Part shown: positions 1 to 10,619 of the stretch, in pieces
How the letters are laid out: the number at the start of each line of letters is the position of its first letter
Numbering within the stretch: position 1 is the first letter of the stretch
Source: Betaproteobacteria bacterium
Lineage (GTDB): Bacteria; Pseudomonadota; Gammaproteobacteria; Burkholderiales; Casimicrobiaceae
Direction of reading: 5' to 3'
Length of the DNA: 64,000 nt
Assembly (NCBI GenBank): GCA_013298765.1
Contig: JAAFJA010000002.1
Coordinates: forward strand, 310,001-374,000
The notes under the pieces: generated by a model
Seen by the model: the letters and a program-made list of their open reading frames with translations, nothing else
Told to the model about the DNA's origin: nothing
Database searches by the model: none
Translations under genes and position numbers: made by a program

Positions 1-1
1 G

Positions 2-673
2 ATGTATCAATCGATCGACATCGAAACGATCAAAGCGCGCCTCATGCGTGGTCAGGCCTATCCAACAGGTGGAATCACACCGTCTCCGCTTGGCGCGTTT
101 AGCGACCCTGCAATCGAGAAACGTCGTCCGTTTGATCTGGCAGGCTCGAAGAAGTTGATGGCTGATGCAGGCTATGCACAGGGCTTCGAAGTCACCATGC
201 ACTGCCCAAACAACCGCTATATCAATGACGAGAAAATCTGCCAAGCGCTCGCAGCGATGTGGGCTCAGATCGGAATCAAAGTGCGTGTCGATGCAACGCC
301 GCGTGCGGTTTACTTCCCGCGCCTTGAAAAGCTTGATACATCCCTCTTCATGCTGGGCTGGGGCGGCGCGATCACTGATGCGGAAACGACTTTGACGCCA
401 GTGCTTCGTAACCGCGGTGAAAAAGGTGTCGGTGCCTACAACTACGGCAACTACAAGAACGACAAACTTGACCGCGCTGCCGCCGCTTCAAGCAAGGAAA
501 CTGATCCAAAGAAACGCGAAGCGTTGATCAAAGAGGCGCTCCTCGCGCATAACGATGAGATCAATCATCTTCCATTGCATCGTCAGGTGATCCCATGGGC
601 AACTGCCAAAGGCGTTACCGTGACTCACCGCGCGGACAACTACCTGCAGTACGAGTGGATTTCGGTGAAGTAA
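2..673 (+). CDS. ABC transporter solute-binding protein, family 5 (3' part only)
   Basis: This is the C-terminal 223 residues of a periplasmic dipeptide/oligopeptide-type receptor (SBP_bac_5 family, about 500-540 residues when complete). The opening residues (MYQSIDIETIKARLMRG) match the helix in which these receptors read 'AxxxAIDxxxI', so the first Met seen is internal and the gene starts before the window. The lobe-crossing segment 'GGITPSPLGAF', the 'FxLGWGG' strand and the final 'LPLHRQVIPWATAKGV' stretch are typical. The receptor would capture a peptide or similar solute for an ABC permease, but none of the permease genes lies in the window. A strong terminator follows, so this is probably the last gene of its transcript. 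Confidence 0.85.
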   Translation: MYQSIDIETIKARLMRGQAYPTGGITPSPLGAFSDPAIEKRRPFDLAGSKKLMADAGYAQGFEVTMHCPNNRYINDEKICQALAAMWAQIGIKVRVDATPRAVYFPRLEKLDTSLFMLGWGGAITDAETTLTPVLRNRGEKGVGAYNYGNYKNDKLDRAAAASSKETDPKKREALIKEALLAHNDEINHLPLHRQVIPWATAKGVTVTHRADNYLQYEWISVK

Positions 674-712
674 CTAACCGAAGAGCGTGCGCTAGAAAGC
701 GCGCGCATCACT

Positions 713-745
713 AAATCAGGCCGCATAATGCGGCCTGATTTATTT
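713..745 (+). terminator. Rho-independent terminator after the ABC receptor gene
   Basis: A perfect 13-bp stem (713-725 with 729-741) has a TAA loop and is followed by ATTT. It closes the receptor gene and lies just before the ribosome binding site of the next gene. The A-rich left foot means it could also work on the other strand. Confidence 0.8.
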
Positions 746-756
746 GGAGCGTAGTT

Positions 757-1758
757 ATGCGTATGCGTGTTGCTTGGTTCAACGTAGAGAATTTGTTTAC
801 ACGCTACGCGTTCGCAGGCCCCGATGCCGATGGGCTGCCTTACGACCGACAGGTCATCGCGGTAGGCGTAACCGCCCTGGACCGCGGTGCGGGTAATGAA
901 GGTGAAGCAAACATTGCGCTTGCGGGTATGCAACGCGACAACACAGCTCGTGTGATCCTCGACATGATGCCCGACGTGCTTGGTGTTGCAGAAGTCGAAA
1001 ACATCGAAGCGCTGCGAATCTTTAATCAGCAGTACCTCTCTCACTATTTCGACCGCATCTTTTTGATGGGCGGAAACGACGGGCGCGGTATCGATGTAGG
1101 CATTTGTGTACGCAAAGGATTCTCGGCAAAAGTGCTCGGAGTTCGCACGCACGCGCACGAGACGCTACAACCCGGACAGAGCGTGCAGTGGGGCGTGGTG
1201 AGCGATGATTCCGGCCCCACCTATCTCGCACGAAATGCGCTTTTTTCCCGCGATTGCCTTGAGCTCGATCTAGAGATCAATGGCCGAGTGATCACTTTCA
1301 TGGCGAACCATTTCAAAAGCCAGGCGAAGGGTTCGCGTCGCGATTTGCTGAGCCCTGATGAATGGCGATTGCGCCAAGCCTCGCGCGTCGCGGAGCTAGT
1401 CGCAGAGGCAGCCCGAGCTGGAAAACTCCCCATCGTTTTCGGCGATCTAAACGTCGACGACGCGAACCCGCAACGCGGGCAGTCCATCGCGCCGGTGCTG
1501 AACTGCGGTTTGGTCGATCCGTTCGCGAAACTCCCAGCGCAGGAGCGATGGACGCACTATTTCATGGTGGCGCAGGAAGTCTCCCGCCTTGACTACATCC
1601 TGCACCCACCTGAGCTCAGAGTCGTAAGCAAAGAAATCAATCGGAAGGGCATTTCACTGAAGTGCCGCCAGTACACGGGTGAGCGCTACGCAACAATCGG
1701 CTACGCGCACAACGCGGCGAGCGACCACGCGGGCCTCGTTGTAGAGTTTGAAACGTAA
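757..1758 (+). CDS. Endonuclease/exonuclease/phosphatase (EEP) family protein
   Basis: The 333-residue protein has the conserved blocks of the EEP fold (DNase I/exonuclease III/sphingomyelinase superfamily): WFNVEN at residues 7-12, AEVEN at 78-82 (metal-binding Glu), GDLN at 229-232 and the terminal SDH at 322-324. It should be a Mg2+-dependent phosphodiesterase, but the substrate (DNA, phosphoinositide or other) cannot be told from the motifs. There is no signal peptide, so it is probably cytoplasmic. GGAG sits 7 bases before the ATG at 757; a second in-frame ATG at 763 is also possible. It appears to be a single-gene unit between a terminator and a 135-bp gap. Confidence 0.85.
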   Translation: MRMRVAWFNVENLFTRYAFAGPDADGLPYDRQVIAVGVTALDRGAGNEGEANIALAGMQRDNTARVILDMMPDVLGVAEVENIEALRIFNQQYLSHYFDRIFLMGGNDGRGIDVGICVRKGFSAKVLGVRTHAHETLQPGQSVQWGVVSDDSGPTYLARNALFSRDCLELDLEINGRVITFMANHFKSQAKGSRRDLLSPDEWRLRQASRVAELVAEAARAGKLPIVFGDLNVDDANPQRGQSIAPVLNCGLVDPFAKLPAQERWTHYFMVAQEVSRLDYILHPPELRVVSKEINRKGISLKCRQYTGERYATIGYAHNAASDHAGLVVEFET

Positions 1759-1893
1759 TCCATGCAGTCCAGCGAAAGGTTTGGCAGCCGGAATTGGGGT
1801 TTGGTCGCAATTTTTGTCAATTTGTCGCGGTCATATTCGAAATGCGAAAGAATCCGGGTTGACCGAAGGTTTTTGATTTTGGAGTTTTGACCC

Positions 1894-3978
1894 ATGAATT
1901 ATTGGAGACTTGCTGGAACCACCGGGCTCGTTGGAATGCTCGCTTCGCTGCTGATATCTAGCAACGCGGCAGCCCAATCGACCGTTACCGTGGTTGAGTA
2001 CATGAACACGCAGGCAAATTTGCGTTTCATCACTGGCCGCGCCGACGAGCAAACCTTGCTTGATAGTACGCCCGTATTCCGGCGAACCGGATCGACGTTT
2101 GTGGCGCGCCCCGCATCAGCTGCGAGCGGCAATTTCCAGCCCGTGTGCCGGTATCGGATTCAACTTACGCCAAGCTACGCGACTCATTTCTATGGGTTAC
2201 CGGCCGATTGCGCGATCGTTCAAGATGCCATCAACCGAGGGCTGGTGACTAACTTTTTCAGCGAAGGCCTCGATTTTGCTGTCGAACCTTCCGTGAATGG
2301 CGTGTGCCCGAGTGGCTCGCCGATTCCGGTTCGCCGCGCACTTCGCCTGGGCACGCCCGTTGAAGCTTCTAATCATCGATACGCCACGACCACCGGCGAC
2401 TACCAGGACGCATTGGTCCAGGGCTGGGCAGGCGAAAGCGTAGTCTTCTGCGTTGCCTCTGCCACCGCTGAAACGCCGCGGGCGGATTTTTCGTCGAATC
2501 TCGGTAAGCTCAATTTCTGCGAGGCACCACGCACGGGCGTGAGCCCAAGAACCGGCCAAGCGTATCCTGACGTACAGGGCGTTCGCCAGGACGAAAAAGA
2601 CTACATCCAAGCATGGGTAGATCGAAGCTATCTTTGGTATCGTGAAGTTCCAAACCCATCGACGAACGATGGCGAATCGGTTGTGAGTTACTTTGCGAAG
2701 CTTAAGTCTCCAGCGATCGCTGTTGCGGGGGGCTTGAAGGATCGTTTCAGCGGCACAACTTCGACGGCATCGGTTGACAACACGAACGCGGGCGTTGTGT
2801 TTGGTTACGGAATCACTTGGTCTGCGCAGTCTACGATTCCGCCCCGCCGATTTGTGGCCTCTGTTGTCTCTCCCAATTCTCCGGCTGCCATTGCAGGCGT
2901 TCGTCGCGGCGATTCGATTGTCAGCATTGACGGTGCTGATTTCGTGTTCGGTAACAACGTTGCGACGCTCAACCGCGGGTTGTCGCCGCCCATTGTTGGT
3001 GAGTCGCACACCTTTGTACTGCAGCCAGCCGACGGATCAGCCAACAAAACAGTCGTGCTGCAATCGGCGTCGCTCCCACTCGTATCAGTGCCGGTTTCAG
3101 GCGTAGTCAACACACCGACTGGGAAGGTCGGCTACATCGCGTTCACCACATTTAACTCATTTACGGCAGAGAAAGCGATTGCCGACGCGGTGGCAGGTCT
3201 GGCGCCTCAGGGGATCAGCGATCTCGTGCTTGATCTTCGCTACAACGGTGGCGGCTACGTCTACATCTCAGCTCAAACAGGCTACATGATTGCTGGGCCT
3301 TCGCGCACGAATGGAAAAGCATTCGAGACTACGAAGAGCAACGATAAAAAGCCGTTTGGTCCCGATGATGTCTACCCGTTTTACAACGCCGGTTCCGGAT
3401 TCCCAGGCGGGGTCGCTTCGGGCGCATCGTTACCCACTCTTAATCTGCCGCGCGTGTTCATTCTCACCACATCGCAAAGTTGTTCGGCAAGCGAGTCACT
3501 CATTAACGGCCTGCGCGGGATCGATGTCGAAGTCATTTTGATTGGCGGCAACACCTGCGGCAAGCCTTATGGGTTTATCGGACGCGATAACTGCGGAACC
3601 ACCTATTACCCGATTCAGTTCACTGGCGTGAATCACAAAAACGAAGGTGACTTCATCACTGGCTTTGCCGCACGTTGTGCAGTCTCTGACGACCTCACCA
3701 AATCGCTGGGCGACCCGACCGAGCGCATGCTGGCGACCGCGCTCAACTTCCGGCAAACGGGGACCTGCGGCGTGGCGGCATCTGCTACCGAGTTACCAAC
3801 GCTGAAGGCAAGTGATCGCGACGCCTTTAACGGCGGGCTCGCCGATTTCCCTAGCCTGCAAGCGCAGTCGTTGAAACTGTTGGTACCCAGCGACACGCGC
3901 AGAGATGGCAATGGCGTCATCGCACCCCGGGTTCCGCTCGACCTGGATCGAACGTTCGGCGCTTCCCGCGCTCGTTGA
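1894..3978 (+). CDS. Secreted S41-family peptidase with PDZ domain and DUF5648-like N-terminus
   Basis: The 694-residue protein begins with a signal peptide (about residues 1-28, cut after AAA). Residues about 30-190 form a module with repeated 'THFYG'/'HRYATT' strands resembling DUF5648, which is common on secreted bacterial proteins. A PDZ domain (about 325-395, 'SPAAIAGVRRGDSIVSIDG') and the S41 core follow. The motif SCSASES at 529-535 places the likely nucleophile at Ser531, and K557 in GKPYG fits the catalytic Lys of C-terminal processing peptidases. It probably degrades or processes proteins in the periplasm or outside. GGAG lies 9 bases before the ATG. The DUF5648 assignment is by pattern only. 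Confidence 0.85.
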   Translation: MNYWRLAGTTGLVGMLASLLISSNAAAQSTVTVVEYMNTQANLRFITGRADEQTLLDSTPVFRRTGSTFVARPASAASGNFQPVCRYRIQLTPSYATHFYGLPADCAIVQDAINRGLVTNFFSEGLDFAVEPSVNGVCPSGSPIPVRRALRLGTPVEASNHRYATTTGDYQDALVQGWAGESVVFCVASATAETPRADFSSNLGKLNFCEAPRTGVSPRTGQAYPDVQGVRQDEKDYIQAWVDRSYLWYREVPNPSTNDGESVVSYFAKLKSPAIAVAGGLKDRFSGTTSTASVDNTNAGVVFGYGITWSAQSTIPPRRFVASVVSPNSPAAIAGVRRGDSIVSIDGADFVFGNNVATLNRGLSPPIVGESHTFVLQPADGSANKTVVLQSASLPLVSVPVSGVVNTPTGKVGYIAFTTFNSFTAEKAIADAVAGLAPQGISDLVLDLRYNGGGYVYISAQTGYMIAGPSRTNGKAFETTKSNDKKPFGPDDVYPFYNAGSGFPGGVASGASLPTLNLPRVFILTTSQSCSASESLINGLRGIDVEVILIGGNTCGKPYGFIGRDNCGTTYYPIQFTGVNHKNEGDFITGFAARCAVSDDLTKSLGDPTERMLATALNFRQTGTCGVAASATELPTLKASDRDAFNGGLADFPSLQAQSLKLLVPSDTRRDGNGVIAPRVPLDLDRTFGASRAR

Positions 3979-4032
3979 GTCGGCGCGTACGCTGCGCAGC
4001 GTATGCGTAAGCGTATTGCGTGTGCAGCGAAG

Positions 4033-4056
4033 AACCCCGCTCCGGCGGGGTTTTTT
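4033..4056 (+). terminator. Rho-independent terminator after the S41 peptidase gene
   Basis: AACCCCGC and GCGGGGTT pair around a TCCG loop and are followed by four more T. It lies 54 bases after the peptidase stop. Between the stop and the terminator is a perfect 16-bp palindrome at 3988-4003. Confidence 0.85.
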
Positions 4057-4106
4057 GTTGCGGCTGAACCCACCCAGGTCCAAAACCGTCGTCGCAGGGC
4101 GCTTAA

Positions 4107-6209
<2,103 letters not shown>

Positions 6210-6378
6210 TTGGTTGCGCAGTCACGACATGCGCTAGATTCAAACGCATTGCACTCCATTCGGGAGTGGCGATGCGCGGCCCAAACGCCTACTATTGCAA
6301 CGATAAGGTGCTCGTCCGGGTTGGCAACTCTGCCTGTCGTGCGCACACAGCTTTCCAGAATTCCACAAAGGAGGACTT

Positions 6379-7845
6379 ATGAAATTTACTCGCTCGCTCG
6401 GCCTTGCCGCGCTCGCAGCCGCCGTACTCACGGCGTGCGGCGGAAGCAGCAACGACGTGTCACCTGGCCCAATCGTTGATTCGTCAATTCCGAATGCACG
6501 CGGCACATTGGTGGCGAACCCGCCGCCGGTGCTTACTGCATTCACTGCAGCTGAATACACCGCAGCGCTCAATGCTTCGGCCTCGGGGCGCAGCCTCCTT
6601 CAGCTCGCTGGCACGCCTAAGTGCGGCATCAACTTCCATTACATGGAATACAACACGGTGGGGGGCGCAAACGAAGCTACCAACGCGACTGGCGGCATCA
6701 TGGTTCCTACCGGGACCGATGCGGCTTGTACGGGTCAGCGTCCTGTGCTCCTCTACGCACACGGCACAACCATTGATCGCAACTACAACATCGCCAGCCC
6801 CGCCAACAGTGAAGCTGGTCTGGTTGCTGCAATGTATGCAGCGCAAGGCTTCATCGTCGTTGCCCCGAACTACGCTGGCTACGACGCATCGCGCCTGACC
6901 TATCACCCTTATCTCAACGCAGAGCAACAGTCGAACGACATGGTCGATGCGATGCGCGCCGCAAAACGCGCATTCCCGAACATCGCGGCAAATGCGTCAG
7001 ACAAGCTCGTGATATCGGGCTACTCGCAAGGCGGTCACGTCGCAATGGCAACCGCTAAGGCCATTCAAGAGCGTTATTCGAGCGAGTTCAAGGTCACCGC
7101 GTTGGGTGGAATGTCCGGCCCTTACGCGATGACTAACACCCTGCAGACCGTGTTCGCGGGTGGCGTAAACGCAGGCGCAACGATCTTTTCGCCTCTGATT
7201 TTTACGAGCTGGCAGAAAGCGTACGGAAACCTCTACAGCGCGACGTCAGATGTTTACGAAGCACCGTTTGCAACCGGCATCGAAACGCTGCTGCCAAGCA
7301 CCACGCTCAACACGACCACCGTGTTCACGACCGGCCGTCTGCCCACGAGGCTCTTCGCGACGGGCGCGCTGGTCACGCAAGATCCTGCGCTTAACGCGTT
7401 GTTCGCTTCCGGGATCGGGACTCCAAACCTGATTAAGCAAAGCTACCGTCAAGCAGTGTTGAGTAATCCATCACACCCTGTGTTCACAGCGGCAGCGAAG
7501 AATGATTTAACAGGCTGGACTCCAACGCGCCCTGTGGCGATGTGTATGGGGGCCGCTGATCCAACGGTCTTCGCGAGCAACACCTCAGTGGCCGCAACCG
7601 AATTCGGGAAGCGTGGCGTGAGCGCGCTCGTCAGCGTGTTTAACGTCGAAGACGCAGCAACGGTCGGCCCGCAGGTCGCAGCCGGATTCCAAGCGGCGAA
7701 AGCGGCGACAGCTGCCGATCCAAACGCACCAGGCGCGTCGCCAGCAGAAAAGGTTGTTCAGGCGTACCACGGCGGCCTCGTGCCTCCGTTCTGTAATGCT
7801 GTGATTCGCGGCTACTTCCAACAAGTGATCGCGTCGAATCGGTAA
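6379..7845 (+). CDS. Lipoprotein alpha/beta hydrolase (lipase/esterase-like)
   Basis: The 488-residue protein starts with a lipoprotein signal (LTAC lipobox, Cys near residue 20, then GGSSND), so it is exported and lipid-anchored. A nucleophile elbow GYSQGG places the catalytic serine at 216. The preceding 'VVAPNYAGYDAS' strand and 'DMVDAMRAAKRAFP' helix are typical of secreted lipases and polyester-type hydrolases. The likely acid Asp is in 'GAADPTV' (about 394) and the His in 'YHGGL' (about 470). Substrate is unknown; a short-chain or polymer ester is the usual guess. AAAGGAGG lies 4 bases before the ATG, a very strong ribosome binding site suggesting high expression. Confidence 0.82.
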   Translation: MKFTRSLGLAALAAAVLTACGGSSNDVSPGPIVDSSIPNARGTLVANPPPVLTAFTAAEYTAALNASASGRSLLQLAGTPKCGINFHYMEYNTVGGANEATNATGGIMVPTGTDAACTGQRPVLLYAHGTTIDRNYNIASPANSEAGLVAAMYAAQGFIVVAPNYAGYDASRLTYHPYLNAEQQSNDMVDAMRAAKRAFPNIAANASDKLVISGYSQGGHVAMATAKAIQERYSSEFKVTALGGMSGPYAMTNTLQTVFAGGVNAGATIFSPLIFTSWQKAYGNLYSATSDVYEAPFATGIETLLPSTTLNTTTVFTTGRLPTRLFATGALVTQDPALNALFASGIGTPNLIKQSYRQAVLSNPSHPVFTAAAKNDLTGWTPTRPVAMCMGAADPTVFASNTSVAATEFGKRGVSALVSVFNVEDAATVGPQVAAGFQAAKAATAADPNAPGASPAEKVVQAYHGGLVPPFCNAVIRGYFQQVIASNR

Positions 7846-7874
7846 GTTGTAGCAACACACTGCTACATCAATTT

Positions 7875-7901
7875 AAAACGGGCCTTCGGGCCCGTTTTGT
7901 T
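7875..7901 (+). terminator. Rho-independent terminator after the hydrolase gene
   Basis: AAAACGGGCC pairs with GGCCCGTTTT around a TTCG loop. The symmetric A/T feet would allow it to work in both directions. It follows the hydrolase stop by 29 bases. Confidence 0.85.
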
Positions 7902-8102
7902 ATGTATCGACTAGGTACACCATACCTATCTCGCCCCGCCAAATTTAGGGCTAGACAGATAATTTTGATACCCAATTGCAGCGCGCAGTGACTCACATAC
8001 GAACCCGCTATGATTTTCGAAGTTGCTGATATGCCGCGTCGTCGGTTGATGCACACTCGCTCGGCCTAGGTCCGGCGTTGAAAAAGGAAAAAGAGGCCCC
8101 GT

Positions 8103-8669
8103 CTGGCTACCGCCAAAGAAATTGATCAGTTTCTCGCCTCGGTCGAGCGCCGCGCGTTCAAGCACGCCGCCTACACCACGAGAGATGACGACGCTGCGCT
8201 CGACATCGTTCAAGACTCCATGCTGAAGCTTGCCGACAACTATTCGGACAAGCCCCCCGGAGAGCTGCCGATGCTCTTTACCCGGATCTTGCAAAACACG
8301 ATCCTGGATCACTTTCGCCGCACGAAAACACGAGCCCAGTACACCACCAATTTTTCGGATCTCGCCGGCAGCAACGCGGACGAGGACTTCGATCCATTGG
8401 AAATCTTGGAAGCCGAAGACGGCGCCATCGGACGCGACCAGCCGTTGGCTGCCCTCGAACAAGTGCAATCGATGGCGGCGATCGAAGAAGCGCTTACAAA
8501 ATTGCCGGCTCGTCAACGCCAGGCATTTTTGTTGCGTTATTGGGAAGACCATGACACTGCTGAGACGGCCCAAATCATGGGTTGCTCGGAGGGAAGCGTG
8601 AAAACCCACTGCTCCCGCGCAGTTCAAGCCCTACAAGGGTTGCTGCGCCAGAAAGGAATCGCCCTATGA
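8103..8669 (+). CDS. ECF-type RNA polymerase sigma factor (CTG start proposed)
   Basis: The 188-residue protein is an RpoE-like sigma factor. Region 2 runs from 'EIDQFLASVERRAFKHA' through 'DDDAALDIVQDSMLKLA' to 'LFTRILQNTILDHFRR', and region 4 has 'LPARQRQAFLLRYWEDHDTAETAQIMGCSEGSVKTHCSRA'. The only in-frame ATG near the front is at 8220, which would remove the first half of region 2. An in-frame TGA at 8079 limits the extension, and the only start-like codon between is CTG at 8103, giving (M)ATAKEIDQFL, with AAGAGG six bases upstream. I therefore annotate a CTG start. The stop overlaps the ATG of the next gene (ATGA), so the two are translationally coupled. It probably governs an envelope or stress regulon with its DUF3619 partner. 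Confidence 0.88.
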   Translation: MATAKEIDQFLASVERRAFKHAAYTTRDDDAALDIVQDSMLKLADNYSDKPPGELPMLFTRILQNTILDHFRRTKTRAQYTTNFSDLAGSNADEDFDPLEILEAEDGAIGRDQPLAALEQVQSMAAIEEALTKLPARQRQAFLLRYWEDHDTAETAQIMGCSEGSVKTHCSRAVQALQGLLRQKGIAL

Positions 8670-9103
8670 AAAAAGAATACGTACACCTCCTGGATCACGA
8701 GGTCGATCAGGCGGGAAAGCGATTGCGACCGCTTCTGGATAAGGCGGCGGCAGACGCATCGCCCAGCATCAGCGCGAATCTCGCCGCAGCGCGTGCCGCG
8801 GCTGTCGCTCGCGTAGCCGCGCTTGAAGCCGAACGCTCAGCTGCTTCTACTGTCGTCGCCAACGGCTCGACACTCGCAGTTAATGGTGGTGGCCTGCGTG
8901 AGCGAATCTCCGATTGGCGTTTCTGGGCCACGGGAATCGTTGTTGCGGGGCTGGTCGCGTCATATGCATTCAGCCAGTATCGTGAATCGAATGTCGCGCG
9001 TGAAGCCGCTGAAGTGGAACTCATGATTCTGGGCGATGATGTACCCGTCGATGCCCTGCTCGATAAGGGTTTCAGCAGCTACCTTCGTGAAGAAAATAAA
9101 TAA
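8666..9103 (+). CDS. DUF3619 family membrane protein (possible anti-sigma partner)
   Basis: This 145-residue protein starts at the ATG overlapping the sigma-factor stop; longer upstream reading in the same frame lies inside the sigma gene and is not credible. It has a basic, Ala-rich cytoplasmic part (1-88), one transmembrane helix at about 92-110 ('FWATGIVVAGLVASYAF'), and an acidic tail with the family signature 'ELMILGDDVPVDALLDKGF'. DUF3619 genes commonly sit next to ECF sigma factors in Burkholderiales. A role in holding the sigma factor at the membrane is an inference from layout and coupling; no zinc-anti-sigma motif is seen. Confidence 0.8.
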   Translation: MKKEYVHLLDHEVDQAGKRLRPLLDKAAADASPSISANLAAARAAAVARVAALEAERSAASTVVANGSTLAVNGGGLRERISDWRFWATGIVVAGLVASYAFSQYRESNVAREAAEVELMILGDDVPVDALLDKGFSSYLREENK

Positions 9104-9134
9104 CATTTTCAATTAGTTATCGGCACATCCTCTA

Positions 9135-9587
9135 GTGATTTCTAGGAAACCCTTTGCTCTATTTCGGTTCGCGCGACATTGCGTTGCACTCGCTTTCGCG
9201 CTTGCGATCGGTGCGCCGGCGCTCGTACACGCACAAAAGTGGAGCGAACTGAAACCAGACGAGCAAAAGGCGCTCGCTCCGATGCAGAAGGAGTGGGACA
9301 GCATGTCCGCGGAGCGTAAGAAGAAGTGGCGCGTGGTGGCCGAGAAACAGCAGACGCTGCCGCCCGAGCAGCGCGAACGCGTGCAACAGCGCATGGAAAA
9401 CTGGAGCCGCCTCTCCCCCGACGAGCGCAAAAAGGCGCGCGCTGGTTACGAAGAGATCAAACAGCTACCGCCAGAGAAACGCGCCGTAGCCCCGCAAAAA
9501 TGGGACGAATACCGCAATCTCCCGCCCGAGAAGCGGGAAGAGTTGCGCAAGAAAGCCGCAGCAGAACGCGACGCCCCGAAAAAATAG
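9135..9587 (+). CDS. DUF3106 family secreted charged protein
   Basis: The 150-residue protein starts at GTG 9135. A signal peptide ends near residue 34 ('ALVHAQ'), and the rest is highly charged. It consists of repeated short helices with the recurring phrases 'LxPxEQ', 'WxxLSPDERKKA' and 'LPPEKR', typical of DUF3106. This is the third gene of the sigma-factor cluster, where DUF3106 genes are usually found. Function is unknown; the repeats recall periplasmic helical sensors or chaperones such as the CpxP/Spy type, but that is only a resemblance. The ribosome binding site is weak, so the start is less sure than the frame. Confidence 0.75.
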   Translation: MISRKPFALFRFARHCVALAFALAIGAPALVHAQKWSELKPDEQKALAPMQKEWDSMSAERKKKWRVVAEKQQTLPPEQRERVQQRMENWSRLSPDERKKARAGYEEIKQLPPEKRAVAPQKWDEYRNLPPEKREELRKKAAAERDAPKK

Positions 9588-9747
9588 TCTCTGCGGCGCA
9601 GCGCGCACTTCTAAGTTGCGCCGGATCTACTCGCACCTGACGCTAAATGAGTTCCTTTTTTGCCGCACCGCGCCACCGAGCTCGCTGCGCACCACCGCCC
9701 CGACACGCGAAGAAGTGTTGCGATCAAGTTCTCGCTAACATTTCTTG

Positions 9748-10299
9748 ATGCAGTCCTCACCACCGCCAGTCGGCATCCCACCCAACCCAACTACAACGAC
9801 ACCACAACGCGCAGGCCTCTGGCGGCGTTTCGGCGCATTTGTTCACGAGTTACTTTTTCTCGTGGCTTACCTCTTCATTGTTGGCTTGGTCTTCGCAGCG
9901 TTTTCCGGCGAATCGATGCAAGCTGGCCGTCCACAGATCTTGACCGGGCCAGTCGCCGTGTTGCAGCAGCTCTACTTACTGGTCACGATCGGTGTGTATT
10001 TCGTCTTTTTCTGGACTCAAGGTCGCCGCACGCTCGCATTCAAAACCTGGCAACTTCGCTTGGCAGACGCCGCATCTGGTGCGCTGTCACCGACCCGCAA
10101 GCAAGCCATCGTGCGCTATGTTGCCGCTTGGATCGGCCCGGCGCTTGCGCTGCTTGTGTTTACGTTGATCGGCGGAAAGAGTGGACCCCTCTGGTTTATC
10201 GCCCTGATTTCGAACTTCGCCTGGGCCATCGTTGATCGAGATCGCCAGTTTTTGCATGACCGAATCGCCGGTACCCGCATCGTCTACGTGAAGGAATAG
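9748..10299 (+). CDS. RDD family inner-membrane protein
   Basis: The 183-residue protein (ATG 9748; a TTG three bases earlier is possible) has a proline-rich start and the RDD layout. 'LWRRFGAFVHELLFLVAYLFIVGLVF' contains the first Arg and a transmembrane helix. Two more hydrophobic segments follow ('VTIGVYFVFFW', then 'YVAAWIGPALALLVFTLI'), with 'TLAFKTWQLRLAD' between and 'DRDRQFLHDRIAGTRIVYV' at the end, the second signature. RDD proteins are small membrane proteins, some proposed as ion transporters. It closes the sigma/DUF3619/DUF3106 cluster, which supports a shared envelope-related role. Confidence 0.82.
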   Translation: MQSSPPPVGIPPNPTTTTPQRAGLWRRFGAFVHELLFLVAYLFIVGLVFAAFSGESMQAGRPQILTGPVAVLQQLYLLVTIGVYFVFFWTQGRRTLAFKTWQLRLADAASGALSPTRKQAIVRYVAAWIGPALALLVFTLIGGKSGPLWFIALISNFAWAIVDRDRQFLHDRIAGTRIVYVKE

Positions 10300-10418
10300 T
10301 CGCTCGCCACGCTCATGCTGGGCCGAATTCGCGTTCCGACGGCTTGATGGCGCGTAACGCATAGCCTCAGCTACATACGTAGTGTAATTCGTCATCGAAT
10401 GAAAACGAGCGTAGCTTT

Positions 10419-10474
10419 GGTCTAGATCACTATTTTGTTTAATTTCGCTTTTTACGTTATAGGCTTCTACGCCG
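10419..10474. repeat. Paired-tetramer repeat, copy 1 (degenerate)
   Basis: GGTC at 10419 and GCCG at 10471 replace GGGC and GCCC of the consensus, with the standard 56-bp outer distance. The right tetramer is followed by AATTAAATAAGG as in better copies. It lies in the 320-bp gap before hisZ, where I see no gene. It is AT-rich compared with its surroundings. This is one of the weaker members. Confidence 0.4.
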
Positions 10475-10619
10475 AATTAAATAAGGCGAAAATGGCTTTT
10501 TCTACATCAATCAATCCGTTGATCGATGGACTGAAGGCGTTCAGTAGAATTCGTTGTCAATAACTCTGCTGTCGTGACGTGCTCTGTGCGGGCTCCGTCG
10601 AACAGCCTCCCGAAGCGCC

